This document shows positions 48,900 through 62,684 of a stretch of DNA of 64,000 nucleotides, in pieces. The stretch is taken from positions 9,379,501 through 9,443,500 of the forward strand of contig QCXZ01000042.1 of the NCBI GenBank assembly GCA_025024175.1. The letters run 5' to 3'. Numbering within the stretch: position 1 is the stretch's first letter; every line of letters starts with the position of its first letter. Under the pieces are notes generated by a model that saw only the letters and a list, made by a program, of their open reading frames with translations, ran no database searches and was not told the origin of the DNA. A program made the position numbers and the translations under genes. Origin of the DNA: Rhyzopertha dominica. Taxonomy: Eukaryota > Arthropoda > Insecta > Coleoptera > Bostrichidae.

Positions 48900-49480
48900 T
48901 TGTGTTCGGTGTCTGCTGAATTCGTATGTCGAGGAGTTGAGGCTCTTCCTCAAACTTAAGATCACTTAATAGTAAGGCTTGGCGCTTTACCGCTTGAGCT
49001 TGGCACTCATTTCACTAACTTGCTTTTGGGGGTGTTGTGTCTTGTACTGGCTGGACTCCAGTGCGCCTTAAGATTGCACCAGATGTAGGCTTTAGTGCGC
49101 CTTAAGAGGCATTACTTATATCTAGCATTAGATAAGGTTTATCACTCCTTAGGACGCATTGTCAACTAAAACTTGATGTGCTACTTGTTGAGCGTGGAGC
49201 TCTTTTAGTGGATGAGATCCAGTAGGTCCAATGAAGACGATATTAATCACAGCTTGATATGTGTTTTGAGCTTGGTTCTCTTATACTGGATTAGATGGTC
49301 CAATGGAGGTTACCAAGTACAACTGATGTTTACTTCTTTACCTTGTGTCTCTTTCACTGGATAGGACCCAGAGGCCTGGATTTAAGAGTCAAATAGTTAC
49401 AATAGATATCATTTGTTCTAGCTGATTGTAGTTAGCTATTGTGGTAAACCAACTTAACCAAAAGAAATGTACGCCTCAAA
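48900..49480. repeat. Degenerate tandem-like repeats
   Basis: Four loosely similar segments recur: near 49036 (tgtcttgtactggctggact), 49188 (gctcttttagtggatgagat), 49269 (gttctcttatactggattag) and 49344 (tgtctctttcactggatagg). Each is followed by a ccagt/cca-type motif. Spacing is irregular (75-150 bp), so an old minisatellite is one reading and chance similarity another. Confidence 0.35.
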
Positions 49481-49639
49481 GTTTTAATGTCAATATTGAT
49501 TATGAAGTGCTGTAGCTAATAAACTTATGTTCTACACCCCAGGGTTAAAAGGAAAAAAAAAGTATACATTTTTATTCTTAATCTCACACACAATATAAGT
49601 TTGTTATCCAAGAATAGCATCGCCTTCCTTCGCCGAAAC

Positions 49640-49985
49640 TAGAACCTCGTCACCCACGCCGAATGCACGACGCGGAAGATTGAACACCCCCACACCGCCT
49701 CTCATCAGTTTGTTTATATAAAAAATGAAGATGCGTCCCACTCGACGGTCCCATTACGGTTCCTGGGGCGCTAATAGACCCTAAGAATGCCGTTAAATCC
49801 GACATTGACGGAACGACTGGGACCGGTGAGCCTCATGCACCTCGCTCACGTATTCGGGGGGCCCCCGGCGACCAGGAGCCCGTAAATTGAGCAGCCAGCT
49901 CATAAAGCTGCTCGAGACACTATCGGTCGGGCATCACCGGCACGTGGTCGACATTAGGGCGGCATGTAAGGAAAATAGACGAATA
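49640..49985. other. GC-rich island without open frames
   Basis: About 340 bp rich in CpG, including GGGGGGCCCCCGG near 49856, is set in AT-rich DNA. No open frame or RNA gene is recognised. Possible conserved non-coding or regulatory DNA. Confidence 0.35.
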
Positions 49986-51288
49986 AAATACTTGTGCGAG
50001 CGGTTAATTTATATACAAAGGTTGGGGTATAGGAGGATTCATGTTGCAGTTAGAAGTTAAACCCCTATTGTCTGAAACATACTAGGGCACTTTAGTAGCA
50101 GGTAAAGCGTTTGTTCAAACTTGATACAAAATATTTTTTTCCTAAATTCAGAAGGTGTCTCATTTATTTTTTTGTCTCACTTAGGCCTGTAGTTAAAGAT
50201 CTAGCATTCCAGAATAAAATTCTGCATTTCTTTTCATCGCATTCGATGATAATTTGCTTGGGATATCGTCCGTCGTCACTAGTTTTATGACAGTTCCATT
50301 ATGCCTGCTTACCGATGAAAGTTAACATATAAAGGGACAAATTTAAACTGTAAGTTGTGATTACCATTTGGAGATTAGCAGCCTTTCTTTTATTAGGGGA
50401 TGCTTACTAAATAAACAGGATTGCGATTATATTAAGCGCATTGAAGCTACTCCTTAGCCTAAGGGTGTCGTATCATTCACGTACAAGCCTAAATCTGTGA
50501 GATTTGCGTACGGACCGAGGATAGTATGTAGGCTTACCCGAGATACAGAAAAAAATAGAACCAGAATAAGCACCTCGAGTGGGAAAGAGTCCGCGCAGTT
50601 TCAATCCGTCAGCTTGGTGGATATACTCGTTTCACGGAACTAAGAAATATCGACTTCAACTACCCGCAAGAAAGTGTAATAAGTATAGTATCGAGCAACA
50701 ATCTATGAGACTGACTTATGCAGAGGGTTTTACAGCTTGATGGTCGGCCATCGTAAACTATTGTATTCCAAATGAGGTTTTTACAAAATTATGGTCGGCC
50801 GTCCTAAACTATTGGGATTCGTGGCACGCTTCAAAGTTCCTAAATGGGCCGCATTCAAAAAAAAACCTTGTTGGCTAAGGTTTTAACTTTTCTACTATAA
50901 ATTTTTGAAATTTGTTAGTTGTGTTAATTTAGCAATCAATAAAACATAGAAGCTTTTATAACAAATTTTACTTAATGCAGACCTGATGCTAACTGGCGCG
51001 ACCCGCGATCTATTTTTATGTGATACTTTATTGGGTTTAAATTTTCCGATGTATAAAATAAAAGCCTTTGCATGTCATAGCAAATTTATACAAATTTCAT
51101 ATAAAAACATTCAAATTAGTAAGTAGAAAATTTACATTTGTTAGAAAAAATTTACAATAGTGCAGAATAAAATTTACACACGGTATCGATTATGTTGATT
51201 ACCGCTTGTTAATAAGCACATTACAAGAGTCACAAACTAAAAAAAATTACTCATAGTCACCTTCACCCCTAAAATCACTATTAACTTC

Positions 51289-51940
51289 TATTATACCGAT
51301 TTTCAATGTCCAGTACATGTCGCACTGAATTTCTCCATGCATCGACACTTGTTACTTCAGCTTAGTGTTTAATTTTTAGCAGCATTTCATTGCTAAATTT
51401 TCCACCGGTGTTCCCTCGTCAAATTATTTGTTTCAACTGCACCCATATCATTTCAATGGGGTTGAAAATGCAATGATATGCGGATAATGGTAGAATGGTG
51501 TGTCCACATTCAGAAGTGAGAATGTCAATTTTAAATTTTCTCGAAAAAATTTTTGTGCCAAGCACTTCCAACAATTGCTTCTTTTGTGTAGTCTTCTTCG
51601 AAATATATATCTTCTTTTCTTAAAAACTCTAGAATGGTTGCCTTATTAGTTGTTGTGTTTGGAATTTTATCCAGTTGCTCCGAATGGTAACTAGCTTTGT
51701 CTATTACTATGACGCTATTTGGTATAAAAAATGTTTTTGAACCAATTTTCAAACACTTTGTACTTTTTACATCCAAGATACAGGGCTCCAGGAACGAGAC
51801 CATTTTCACCTCCTGCGTGTAGAATCATTATTCTTTTTCCTTTTGACGCCGGAAAATTGACGTTGCACTTCCCTGAGTCATCAACCCATTCTTTTTCTAT
51901 TGTATCATGGGTATCGTACCATGTTTCGTCGACGTCGTTT
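51289..51940 (-). pseudogene. DDE_3-type transposase, frameshifted
   Basis: The minus strand reads DVDETWYDTHDTIEKEWVDD (first Asp region), ILHAGGENGLVPGALYLGCK, then after a frame break near 51740 SVIVIDKASYHSEQLDKIPN (second Asp), ILEFLRKEDIYFEED, and after another break LSAYHCIFNPIEMIWVQLKQ with the catalytic Glu in NPIEMIW. This order is that of an insect IS630-like DDE superfamily endonuclease. The N-terminal DNA-binding part was not recognised. Confidence 0.78.
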
Positions 51941-52119
51941 GACCAGTTGCCCTACGAAATGTATTTGTCACAAACGCCTCTTAATAAGTGGCTAAATGTA
52001 AGCATATATGTAGGTATGACTGAATAAGTAAAAAATATTGCACTTGGTACGCTTATGTGCTGTAAAACTTTAAAATATAAGTAGACACTTATGCCTTCAT
52101 TACCGTTTATAGTAGGAGT

Positions 52120-52131
52120 AGAATAGTTCTT
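52120..52131. repeat. Target-site duplication, left copy
   Basis: AGAATAGTTCTT here and at 52351-52362 flank the fold-back element exactly, as a perfect 12-bp duplication. Confidence 0.88.
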
Positions 52132-52211
52132 GGTTTGAAGGCTTCCGTGGTTGTTGTCGATGACATGTTGTTTTCCGGGCTGGTTCCCACGTTGGTTATT
52201 AGACCTTGACG

Positions 52212-52241
52212 TTTCGACACTCATGTCGGTGTCTTCCTCAG
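52212..52241 (-). ncRNA. Hammerhead-type core, left arm
   Basis: The minus strand reads CTGAGGA, GACAC/GTGTC helix, GAAAC, GTC. Confidence 0.5.
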
Positions 52242-52270
52242 AAGTAGCTCTGAAACTTTCAGAGCTACTT

Positions 52271-52300
52271 CTGAGGAAGACACCGACATGAGTGTCGAAA
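52271..52300 (+). ncRNA. Hammerhead-type core, right arm
   Basis: The plus strand reads CTGAGGA, GACAC/GTGTC helix, GAAAC, GTC. Confidence 0.5.
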
Positions 52301-52849
52301 CGTCAAGGTCTAATACCCAACGTGGGAACCAGCCCGGAAAACAACATGTCAGAATAGTTCTTATTTCCTAAAAAAATATGCAGGTAGAAACTACGTTTAT
52401 GACTCTCCGGGTTAAAAGAAAATTTTAACCTGTAAAGAAACAGGGTAGAGGACGATTGCACACCGCGATCAAAAATTAGAAAGTATGGGTTGCCGCATTA
52501 AAATTGGAATGTTTACCATTCATGGTTATAAAAATAGATACTACTCATTAAACTAGAAAAGAATGAATACGATTTAGTCATGCATTAAAAACTATTAGAT
52601 TAGAAATATTTGTAGTTGAAATAATAATACCCAATAATGCTCATTGATTTATGTGTACGGAAAAAATTCTAAAAAAACCTGAACACAATTTTTGGATACG
52701 GTCCACTCCGCTGCAAAACAGTGGAACGTGCCGAACCCGTCTGTTATTTACGACAGCTTCAGGTAATACTTGAAAACCATTGTGAGCTGTAATCGGCTGT
52801 TCGTATAATGAGTCTCATAGATCGTTGCTTGATACTTTACGAGTATTAT

Positions 52850-54553
52850 TATGGTATTCATTCATTCGGTTTTTACAATGTTTACGTTTCGGCACCTTTT
52901 TCGGAGGTTATACCCAGTCTTATTTGAATCGTCAGCGTAAAAGGTTCAGAAACGTAGTGTAAGAAACCGCGTCTGATTAACTGTTAATAGCAAACAGCAG
53001 GTAAGCTGTAGTTATAAGTTATTTTGCATATTAGTAGAAGTTCTATGTGCAGGAAGGAACAAGCAGATATTAAATTCTTGTTAATTGATGAAGTATGCAA
53101 TTCATTTACTACGACTTGAGTTGTAAGCATGTTTTTTATATTATATTTTTGTTCAACTTCGATTTATTTATCATGTAAGAAAAATACGTAGATTGTATAC
53201 TTGTGGTTTGGTAAAAAACATAATGAAGTAATAAATAAGTTTAGCCTTGAATTTTTATAGTAAGTAGGAAGAAAATTGAAGTAATAGAACCGCAACATAA
53301 CCTATGCAATATCAACACAACATGGCGATCGCGTGTGTATTGTCGACACTGTCCTTTTAAAGTCGCTGTACTTTTCTACTAATTGTTACATACTGGTAAA
53401 CGAGTGGTTTTTGATTTTCAGTGTCATACGACATTATAATGATAGCATTTTACTACAATACGGCACAATAATTTTTAGCACAATTTCAATTATGCAGCAA
53501 GACAGCAAAAAAGAAGTCAACCCGTGTAAGTCATCGCTTCTACGTTTGGTTCCAAAATCCTTAACTTCGGTATGTCCAACAGCACAAGTCTTTGTACTAT
53601 TTTCCCATTACACAGACCGCTAATAAACAAAAAAAAACTGCAGCATTGGAAAAAACGCACCTGCACCACGCCGGCGCTGATTTACTGCACATTAGTATTC
53701 CGCCGAACAACATACCTCATCGTTCTTGTTTGCGGATTAGTTGGATTTGTGGCCGCACCCCCACGGGCGTTATTTACAAAAGTAGCGTTCGACAAAAAAA
53801 ATATATACGAACGTGATGCGGCAAAAAAGCACGACCCAGGTCGGACGCTCGTATAATGCGAAACAGAGCGTCCAGTTCATAGATAGACTTTCATAAACCA
53901 ATCCCCGGGGAGCGGGGGGCGGCCGTTATCTGGTAAGGGGGCCATTCCAGCGCCGGTCACGCTCTCCGAGGGCCCATGCGACACTGGCCGGCCCGAAATT
54001 AGCTCTGGAGCTTGCCGCAGCCGCCTCCCACCATGAATATTATATGGGGCTGGTAACGACACGTTGCAGTTGTCGTATGTCCAGTGTTCTGGTCGGTTAA
54101 AACCACAGGTTTCATAACAAAGATGAAAAACTTTATAGAAATCGATGAGAATTCGAGTAACAGAAGTAACAGTAGTATTCAAATGACTGTACCCAGAGAG
54201 ATACAAAAAATTTGCCAAAAAACACAATTTAAGGATAATTAAATATTTGGAGATCCAAATTTAGTTTTAGGGACTATTGGTATCACGTGTTTCTCAAAAG
54301 ATAGATCTTCGAAGATTGTGCCAGGCAGGTGATGCTGCCTATTAAATCAGTGCTAGTTAAAAAACCGAAAAATAATTAAAACACTTGATGCCCTGTACAC
54401 AGACTGGAAACAAATAAGTGGAAGGTGATATTCCCTGGAAATAGTAGTAGATCTTTCACGTAAAAAAATCTTATTTGAAAAACTGTGAAGATGCAGTTCC
54501 TTAAAAGAGGTGCTAACACGGTTCCCGCTTTAAATTTGAGCCATATTCCGGTA
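52850..54553. other. No gene recognised; GC-rich island at 53740-54060
   Basis: An open frame at 53572-53856 runs into the GC-rich island but matches nothing known. The island may be conserved non-coding DNA. Confidence 0.35.
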
Positions 54554-54584
54554 CTGATGAAGTTCCTTACAAGAGCGGGCGAAA
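54554..54584 (+). ncRNA. Solitary hammerhead-type motif
   Basis: CTGATGA, the classic core, is followed by a weak G/U-rich helix (GTTC with GGGC) and GCGAAACGTGG. It may be a remnant of a further Penelope-like terminal repeat. No coding remnant was recognised around it. Confidence 0.35.
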
Positions 54585-54599
54585 CGTGGACTCCAAAAA

Positions 54600-57500
54600 G
54601 ACCTAGATTTATAGCTTTTAGAGCACTTTACATCCCATCAAGAATTTAAAAAGCTTATAGAAGATGTGACCGATTGAGAGATGATCGGTGAAATATGCTC
54701 GATATAGAACAGTATCGACCGCATTATGCAAATGAAATTGATTCCTACACGGGTTCAGAAGTAGATTTTTAATGGAATATTTTAAGGGTGCTCTAACTCC
54801 ACGTCATTTCGCACAAATCTTCCTTATCCTATGTGGTTATACAACTGATAATAATAGCCATCTAGAAGCACCATTGACTTATAAGTCAATACTATTGTAA
54901 TAACCCGAATTTTTGGAAACAAAAATTCGGTGGTTTATTGCTCCTCCAAATTGCTGAGTAAGTTCCGCTCGATTTGTGAGCAGAAGGCTTAGCAACAGGA
55001 GGTAACGATCTGCGATTTAATCAAAATTATTGTAGAACGCGTGTCCCGCCTAAGCTCGACGAGAAATGCTATCTATGCATTTTTTGTCATAGCAAACAAA
55101 TTTTTACTTTTTAAACGAGTCAATAACTAACCGTCAAGAAGGTAAGAAGCAAAATTCTAAATTTAACCTCGGGTCGTTACGTCCTAGATATTTCCATTCA
55201 TCGCTGTTATTTGTTGGTATTACATTATTGTTTCATGTGGTACTTTTTCAGGTTTAAGAATTAGGGAAAAGGTCTTTGTTAGTACGACAAGTGGGAAGTT
55301 TTCAAATAGATTTAAGTGATTTATTTAAAAGAAATTTTTGTATATACCTCCTCATAGTTCACCCCACCTTCGACGCGGCAAACCAGTGCATGTATAGTGA
55401 AATTTTGATCAAGAAATAGTAGGTATCTAATTGAGATAAATTATTTAAATTGCTAATGATTTAAACTACTTAACGGCTCGAGACACGGCCGATTCCTAAA
55501 GTGTCTCTGGTGGCAGCGAAAAATCAAAAATCATTTTCTTTTTTTTTAACTTGCGACTACACCCCCAGTTTAATTAAGTAAAAGGGGGTGGGTACGTAAC
55601 ACTATTCAAAAGTGCTATACTGATGTTGATTTAACAATATATTGTAACATAATGACCAAGCATCTGTCTGGTTGTTTCACTTGAGCGTCTCTAGTGGCAT
55701 ATGTGTAAATTACTTACTTATTGTGTAGTATTATCAAACAAATCTTGAAAACGCCGCCCCTTTAAACATTTTAATTATGCCTACTGATTTAAAGTCATTT
55801 AATTATAAAAATTCAGATACATGCTGACGCGCATTTTCATTTAAAAAATGTCACAGGTGGTGTGCGACAACATGATAAGGCCTGAGTATTACCATGAACC
55901 GACACATATTTAGCCTGACTAAAGCTTTAAATACAAAAACATACTGAGACAAAAAATAACCTTTAAAAGGAACACAACTACACTTTAATTTATTTGAAAC
56001 TCGTATGACACATTAATAATCAATATTATTACGAATATGAAATTTCCCTCAGAAAATACTGAGCGATTCAACTGCAAATGCGGTTTCACATATATATTCC
56101 ACTTTGACATGGGATTTGCATAGAGTTTGACGGTGTACTAGTGGTGACTAGTAATCAAAAGCTCCCTGGTTCAAATCTTGGTAAAAGCTGACAGTACTTG
56201 TTCAATAGATGCTTGTTACCCCAACAAATATCACTTATGTCAATTTCCAAAATAAGAATGCATAAATAGGTGTGTAGAGACTATTTCTACATTTAATCTA
56301 AAAAAAAATTGAAGCTTTCATATTTTATGTATTATAACTTTCTACATATAAGATGCCGCAAACTTTTTGCAAAAAAAAAACTTGATGCACAGAACACGAG
56401 GACTCTCTCAAAAATTATATTGCAAATAAAATAGGTAGAATTCATTTAAGTAATTGACATTCTGCTTTGCTGTGTATTTTTAAAGGCTATAGTCCTTTCT
56501 TGGCCCATCGTTTAATGCCAGAAAGAGTAATTTTGTCATACCTTAAACACGTATAAACAAAAACAAAAAAAATAGCCATGAGGATTGCTGGCTGTACTTG
56601 GTTACATAAGGTGGAGAGTGTTGGAATGCCCAAATGCATTTATTACTTTGTGCGTTCCTGAAACTAGATCGGACTATTTTCCAGGGAAATTTAAATTGAG
56701 ATCATTTGAATCTGTAACTTTCAGTCTTAAGTCATAAGCTAATTTGGAATTCATTTTCTTTATATGATAATTGATTTTCATAAACTTATCTACATTGGTA
56801 TTAATTGCATTAATATTTTGAACGCGAGATGCCAAGTACCTATTTTTAACAAAGTTATTCATGTGCATTATGACCACGATTTTAGATGCTCAGCTGAGTA
56901 CCTACTATATAGAAGTACAAACAGTACAGTACAGATGCGTACATTTTCTTCTATAGACAAACTGTCAGAAAGGCGCTTCAGACTTTAACCATCTGATACA
57001 TAATCAGTATAATGTAAATAAGTAATCTGTTAAATTTTAACTGAATAGATCATTATGAAAATTACTTGTTTCAGAATTTGTGACACCTCCAAAATTACAT
57101 TCATTTAAATCAGAAGCTGCGCATATTATATGTTTCTTTTGAGAGTAATGTAGAATATTCACAGCATCCAGTATTTCGTTTTCGCAGAATTAATGTTTAA
57201 AGCGACACATTCCGACAACATTCACGTGTATAGAATCTAAGTAAATTATGTATCCCAAAAAAGATACCATTAGTTTCCGAACAGAGCGACAATCCATCAC
57301 CCAAGTAAGTTAAAAATAGTACGACGAAACTTTCCTACTTTCACGTGGGTAGCTCGGAAAGTCAATCACACCGTTGTATTCCGAGAACTCCAAATTTAAC
57401 CAAGGTGCCTAGCTTATTGATTTCTTCTCAGAAAAAATTTGCTTAATGCGATTAGTACAAGTTTATAGCCGTGTCGATCAGAAATGGTAAACACGCCTGA

Positions 57501-60500
57501 TTGCTTGAAACTGCAGCATATTGCAGATCATTTAACTTGAGCTCTGCGTCGTTTCAAATTCGTTTAATCCACTCTTCGCTTGTGGCAATTTGTTGTTTGT
57601 ATGTGACTGACTCCGGATGACCAGAAGGTTGGTTGCTTCACTTAGAAACCAAACTAAGCAGTCCGGCAAACCATCGACTAGGCCGTCATATTTTCTAAGA
57701 ATTTGGCTGTACAGGGCCCGGCCCACTTGGCGAGATCGCGGAAGGTAGAATAGAATACAATTATATTAGATTACCTGGCGTTTTTTTCCCCTTAATTTTG
57801 TGACTTGGCGGACTTTGCACATCTAGATGGCACACGTAAAAACATTTGACTAAATGGATTCTTAGGTGTTTAAATGTTAATCAGAATCTCATTGTTGTCA
57901 AATTTGAAGAAGGTTGAAGGACGTTTTACAATATTTTGGGTGAAACATGATCCAGAAGCTATTAAGGTTTTGCATTAGAGGAATTTCGCTTCTTTATGAT
58001 CCAAAAGAATTCGTATGTAATCATCGGCCGATAAAAATCGTCATTCAGTTATGTATAACAATAAGATTGCATTGTATATTGCCCTTTCATGCAAATTTAG
58101 TGAGAATTACAAAAATCTCCGGTAAGTATAGTTTTCCTTCAAAACTCGCACTTACCGTAATATGCAACACAAGAACCGGAGACATTTATATCACGTAAAC
58201 CGTTTACATGCTGTATATACCGCATGAAACTTTCCTCGAACATCCATTGTCGAGGTCCGACGTATCCTTACGCTTTAACCCTGTTTGCCGTTTAGACCAA
58301 GCCCAACACATTATGCTAAAGCCCGGAAGCTTTCGCCCGATTTCGTTCTCGATTGTTTACCAAGAATCCCCCAGGATGTAACGAAAGTGCACTTTGGTGC
58401 ATTACCTGCGAACTTTGATGGCCGATAATGGAAGCAAAAAGTGGGTGCGATGCATCCGGTTGATGAATTGCAATAAAATGAGAGATGTCGGAAACTGCTT
58501 GTGGGAAGTTATTGTTCCACGTTCGTAAAATTAGAAGCGCAAAAGGAGTTTGGAAAGTGGGATATTTCTAAACACTCTTAGATACATGTACTGTGAACAG
58601 ACGTAGCTAATTTTATGTTCAGTAACTAGAAAACTTCACGGGGCATTTAAGCCCATCGTTTCTTGCAATTTTTATTTGTCATGACTCCTTATATATTTCT
58701 CATCACCTTCCTCTCTCATACTTCAAGCTTTTCTTGTTAGTTTTCACGCGTTATAACTGCTTAGAAGGCTGTCGTCTTACGAAGTGTTTTCTTTATCGTG
58801 AATATATATATTTTAGCTTCTCCTCGTATATAGTTCTAGTTTTTTGCCTCGCCTTTCAAGTTTCGTTTCCACTTTATCTACATCACATGAACCATATATG
58901 CCAAATATTGGTTTTTATTTATTATTATTATTGATTAGTGGTAGCATGTTAGATATTGCACCATTAGTTTTTAGACTCTCTATTCTCTCCACTAAGTGTT
59001 GCTTTCATGGTCAATAGGTACCATTACCAATAAGACATTTTGTTGGTCTATAGCTACTATTCTGAAGCTAAATTACAAAAGCACGTTAGTTTTTATTACT
59101 TTCCTATTAAAGGAAGCGTAGTGGTTTTAATGACTTACAAAACCAGCCATTCATAACAACTTACTAGATATATACACCGGACCGTCTAAAAAAACAAAAT
59201 ATGAACACTGAAGCCCTATTATTTTTGTGCNAACCTTTATATAACAAAGATATTGATACTGAAGTGAAGACTAGTTAAAAAAACTCTTCCGCACTCAAAC
59301 ATTCAATTCAATTATCTCAAAGGTGTACAAAACTCTTGGAAATCTTAGAACAACTAATTAAATCTTATCGCCCATATATATGTTTATAGAAATTAGCAAA
59401 TAAGATATATATTTATATATTTTTTATTAAAGCGTAATATTTTTTATAAAATATTGTCAATATTGCTAGGGAAAATATCCCCACAGACAACTAACTCGTT
59501 GTTCACATACATGTTGGCTATACTAAGTAAAGTTGTACGTTTCGTGGTTTTACCAAAAAAGGCACATTCCATAAAGACGTTTTTTTTTATATCACCTCGT
59601 ACCAAGATGCTTTTATAAATGACGAGTGATGCTTGATCGACTATTTGTTTATGATGCACCGCAAGCAAATATTTTTATACAGATGTTCTATTTAGAAAAT
59701 ACACAATTAAAATGTAATATTGATACGGTTGAATGCACGTGCATTTCATGCACCTTATACATCTACGCAGCTTACCCTGCAGTTCATCTGGCCTGTTTGT
59801 TAAAGCAGATATATGCAGACAGACTAAAAACTGAAAATACTAATACCAGTTTAAAGAAATATGGTTTGTTTTTGTGTGTTATTTTATACAAGCATTTATT
59901 TTACTAGCTCTCATTAAGAACGCATTCAGCTTTTTGTATACCTACACTTGCAAGCAATAGTTGCTTCCAAAACGCGCGAACAAATAAAGTGGACTGCGTG
60001 GAAATATTAATCTGAATCGCCAATAATTCTGGACCTGCACAGCTTCTATAGTTAGAAACCAATTTTTCCTGAGTCTCCATCACAAATGTTGATGCAAACT
60101 AATCGGATGCCTTGGCACCTTCGCGGATGATCAAACATTGCCGACAAATCAGAGATCAGCGCACCAAGTACACACAACGCAATTTCCCGATAATCGATAG
60201 CCGAGGCGAAAACAAACATTCCTTTGCCGAATACAACGGAATTAACGCCTCTCATCACACGTCTGAGTTTGCTTAGGGGTGGCACACGACAAACGGCACG
60301 TGTGAAAGGGGAACAAGCAAGAAATCGGCAAACAGCTATCGAATCAGCAAAGGGCCGTGCCGTGAGGGTCGAGCTTGGATGGGATGTTTATCTCAGTTGA
60401 TGGTCCGAGGATACAGAATCGGTAAAATCATTGACACCCTGGAAAATGCCATGTCTTCTAAGAAGAATGAATATAATTCTCAGAATTCTCAGAAAGCGAG

Positions 60501-61639
60501 ACACATGGTAATATTATATTATCGGATCGTGATGGGCTGATTTGGTGATGTATAACTACCTCAGTAGAAGTGCAACTAGCATCTATCGGTACAGCCAAAT
60601 AGGGATTCAACCTCGGATTGTTTTTTTTTTATTTTTATATTTTATAGAATCCCTCATGTGCGAGAGTCAACATATTCAAGGTCAAAGCTCACAAAGGCAG
60701 GTTTTTTGTAAATATCACGTTCCCTTTGCTCTAAATAACATTTGAAGTTATTAGAAAAAAATCTAGTAGTTCTTATAAATATGATAATTATTACCAGTGT
60801 TGCCAGAGACAGTACATTCTGTTAAGATTAGCCCAAATGTAGAAAAAACTGCCCCACTTGTGAAATAAAGAAGTTACCAAAGAGAAATTAACAAACTTGA
60901 ACATGCACTTTTCACAAAACAATTCTTATAATGATTCATTTAAATGTATACGAAAATCACAAGTTCACTACTTCATTCTCAACAGATCTAATTTTCTACA
61001 TGATCAAAGACCCCATTTTGTGGATGTTGGATTCAGTGTTATTTAGCGACAGGATTTTGATCATTGCACTCAAAAAGAATTAAAGTAAATAGTATTTAAT
61101 ACCAAATCGATGAGGCTTTATTAAAAGGAAAATATAGTGGCGTGAAACAAAAATCTATTATTAGTTCAAAGTTGCTCTACTTTACTGTATACAAAAAAAC
61201 TGATCGAAAGCTTAAACAGATATACCACATAGTCCTAAAGATTACTAATAACTGAAACCCTCTTCACAAAAACAATCCTGCTTCATTAGTTGCTTCTCCG
61301 AGTTTATTTCGTCTCCTATTATGTACCGGAAATGGGGTAGCCGAATTGGTCACACAAAGGAAGTGAATGTGCCAGGAGTAGGATTGTTTACGATGCGTGA
61401 TATCGGAGAAATGCAGCTTCTAAAATAGTTGAGTTAACCGGAAGTTGTTTATTTGGTACCTAAGAGACTCGATATTGTCCGTGTTTTATTCCTGATTCCG
61501 GTACAAATATTTTATTTTAATGTAGTTCAGGAGGAAATAGTTTTATTGGGAAATCATTATACTGCGCACTGTATTTATAACTTTGTGTATAGCGTTCTAA
61601 TTCGTGCTATATTGGGGGTCTATTTGTGTAAAAATCAAT
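54600..61639. other. Seven kilobases without a recognised gene
   Basis: AT-rich with chance open frames only. GC-richer patches near 58240-58500 and 60050-60400 have no recognised coding. One N lies at 59231. A tRNA-like segment is noted separately at 56130. Confidence 0.4.
56130..56200 (+). other. tRNA-like / SINE-head candidate
   Basis: TAGTGGTGACTAG resembles an A box, and GGTTCAAATC 40 bases downstream fits the B-box consensus. No full cloverleaf was found, so a tRNA-derived SINE remnant is the more likely reading. Confidence 0.25.
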
Positions 61640-62575
61640 CGCCTCACAAATCTCTTAGTAAACCTTGATATCACGTCACTCTTCACGAAGATACCACTGG
61701 ACGATGCCTCAAGGGGGTTAAAGAAGCGTCTACAAAAAGAAGACCTGGATGAATAACTAGTCCAACTAGCAAAGATCTGTATGTCATCTACATTCTTCAA
61801 GTGTCAGGAGTATCACTAGCAAACAAAAGGTGCTCCTATGGGGTAATATATTTCTCCGCTGATAGCTAACGTTTACATGGAAGCTTTCGAGACAGCTGCA
61901 TTAGCATCGGCAGTGTCGCTGGACGTGGACGACACCTTCACCGTCTGGCCGCATGGAGAATAGAACATAAAGGAGTTCCTGGACCATATAAACAGCATAC
62001 ACAGCATCATACAATTCACGATGGAGGTGGAGATCAATGGCGCCCTACCCTTCCTGGATGTGATGGTGACAAGGATACAAGGCTGCACGCTAAGACATCG
62101 GGTCTGTAGGAAGCCAACCCGCACGGATCGCTATCTGCATGCAGATTCACATCATAACCCCGCCCAAAAATAAGGAGTCATACAACGAGCGAAGCTAATG
62201 AGCAAACCAGACCACTTAGAAGAGGAATTAGAACAACTACGCAGAGCACTGCAGAAGAACGGGTATCCTAAGGCACGGATGGAGAAGGCTATCAACATGC
62301 AACCACAAATGAAGGAACCAGAAGAGCACATCGCTGCAGCATACTTACCCTACGTCAGTGGATGTACAGATAAGATCGGACGGTTGCTGAGAAGACGTCA
62401 GATAAACACCATCTTCAGCGCCCTGGGAAAGATAGCTAACGTCTATCCGAAATATCGTTCTGCGACTGAGCAGCTACAAATACGGGGTGTGTATAGCACA
62501 TCAGCACGAGAATCAAGGAACACATCAAGGACAATGCTCACGCTTCAGTGAACCAGACGAGTAGAAATACTAGAG
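61640..62575 (+). pseudogene. Penelope-like element reverse transcriptase, decayed
   Basis: Plus-strand pieces read LLVNLDITSLFTKIPLDDAS, then KGAPMG and SPLIANVYMEAFETAALASA (the DGVAMGSPLSPVIANFYMEAFE landmark of Penelope reverse transcriptases), DVDDTFTVWPHGE in place of YVDDTF, EFLDHINSIHSIIQFTMEVE, GALPFLDVMVTR, CRKPTRTDRYLHADSHHNP, and the C-terminal linker to YLPYVSGCTDKIGRLLRRRQ. The GIY-YIG endonuclease that should follow is reduced to GVYSTS fused to ARIKEHIKDNAHAS by an internal deletion. The 5' part of the ORF is missing. Several stops and frameshifts make it dead. Confidence 0.85.
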
Positions 62576-62684
62576 CAGTTTCGGAGCTACTTCTGAGGAT
62601 GACACCGGCATGAGTGTCGAAACGTCAAGAATAATAAGCAAGGTGGGAAGCAGCCCGGAAAAAAGCATGTCATAGACAACAACC
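62576..62684 (+). repeat. Penelope-type terminal repeat with hammerhead motif
   Basis: It directly follows the reverse transcriptase remnant and matches the arms of both fold-back elements (CGGAGCTACTTCTGAGGATG ... ATGAGTGTCGAAACGTC ... CAGCCCGGAAAA). The hammerhead core is at 62593-62622 (CTGAGGA ... GAAA). Confidence 0.82.
62593..62622 (+). ncRNA. Hammerhead-type core in the Penelope terminal repeat
   Basis: CTGAGGA, helix GACAC/GTGTC, GAAAC, GTC. Confidence 0.5.

Larger units (their letters stand above)
52132..52350 (-). mobile_element. Penelope-type fold-back element, second copy
   Basis: A 219-bp insertion bounded by a perfect 12-bp target duplication. It has the same architecture as the element at 46588 but the opposite orientation: the long arm (left) includes the start codon and first codons of the Penelope-like ORF, read on the minus strand from 52166, and the short arm (right) ends ...GGAAAACAACATGTC. 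The junction between arms is tighter (GAAACTTTCAGAG), lacking the roughly 15-bp linker of the first copy. It landed inside a DDE transposon. Confidence 0.9.
50678..52849 (-). mobile_element. DDE DNA transposon with long imperfect TIRs
   Basis: The left end at 50678-50740 (AGTATCGAGCAACAATCTATG, trimmed) and the right end at 52785-52849 (complement AGTATCAAGCAACGATCTAT) are inverted copies with several mismatches. Between them lies one minus-strand transposase remnant (51289-51940). A Penelope-type fold-back element has inserted at 52132. Two approximate 50-bp tandem units (TTGATGGTCGGCCATC and TTATGGTCGGCCGTCC, both followed by aaactattg) lie inside the left end. Confidence 0.6.
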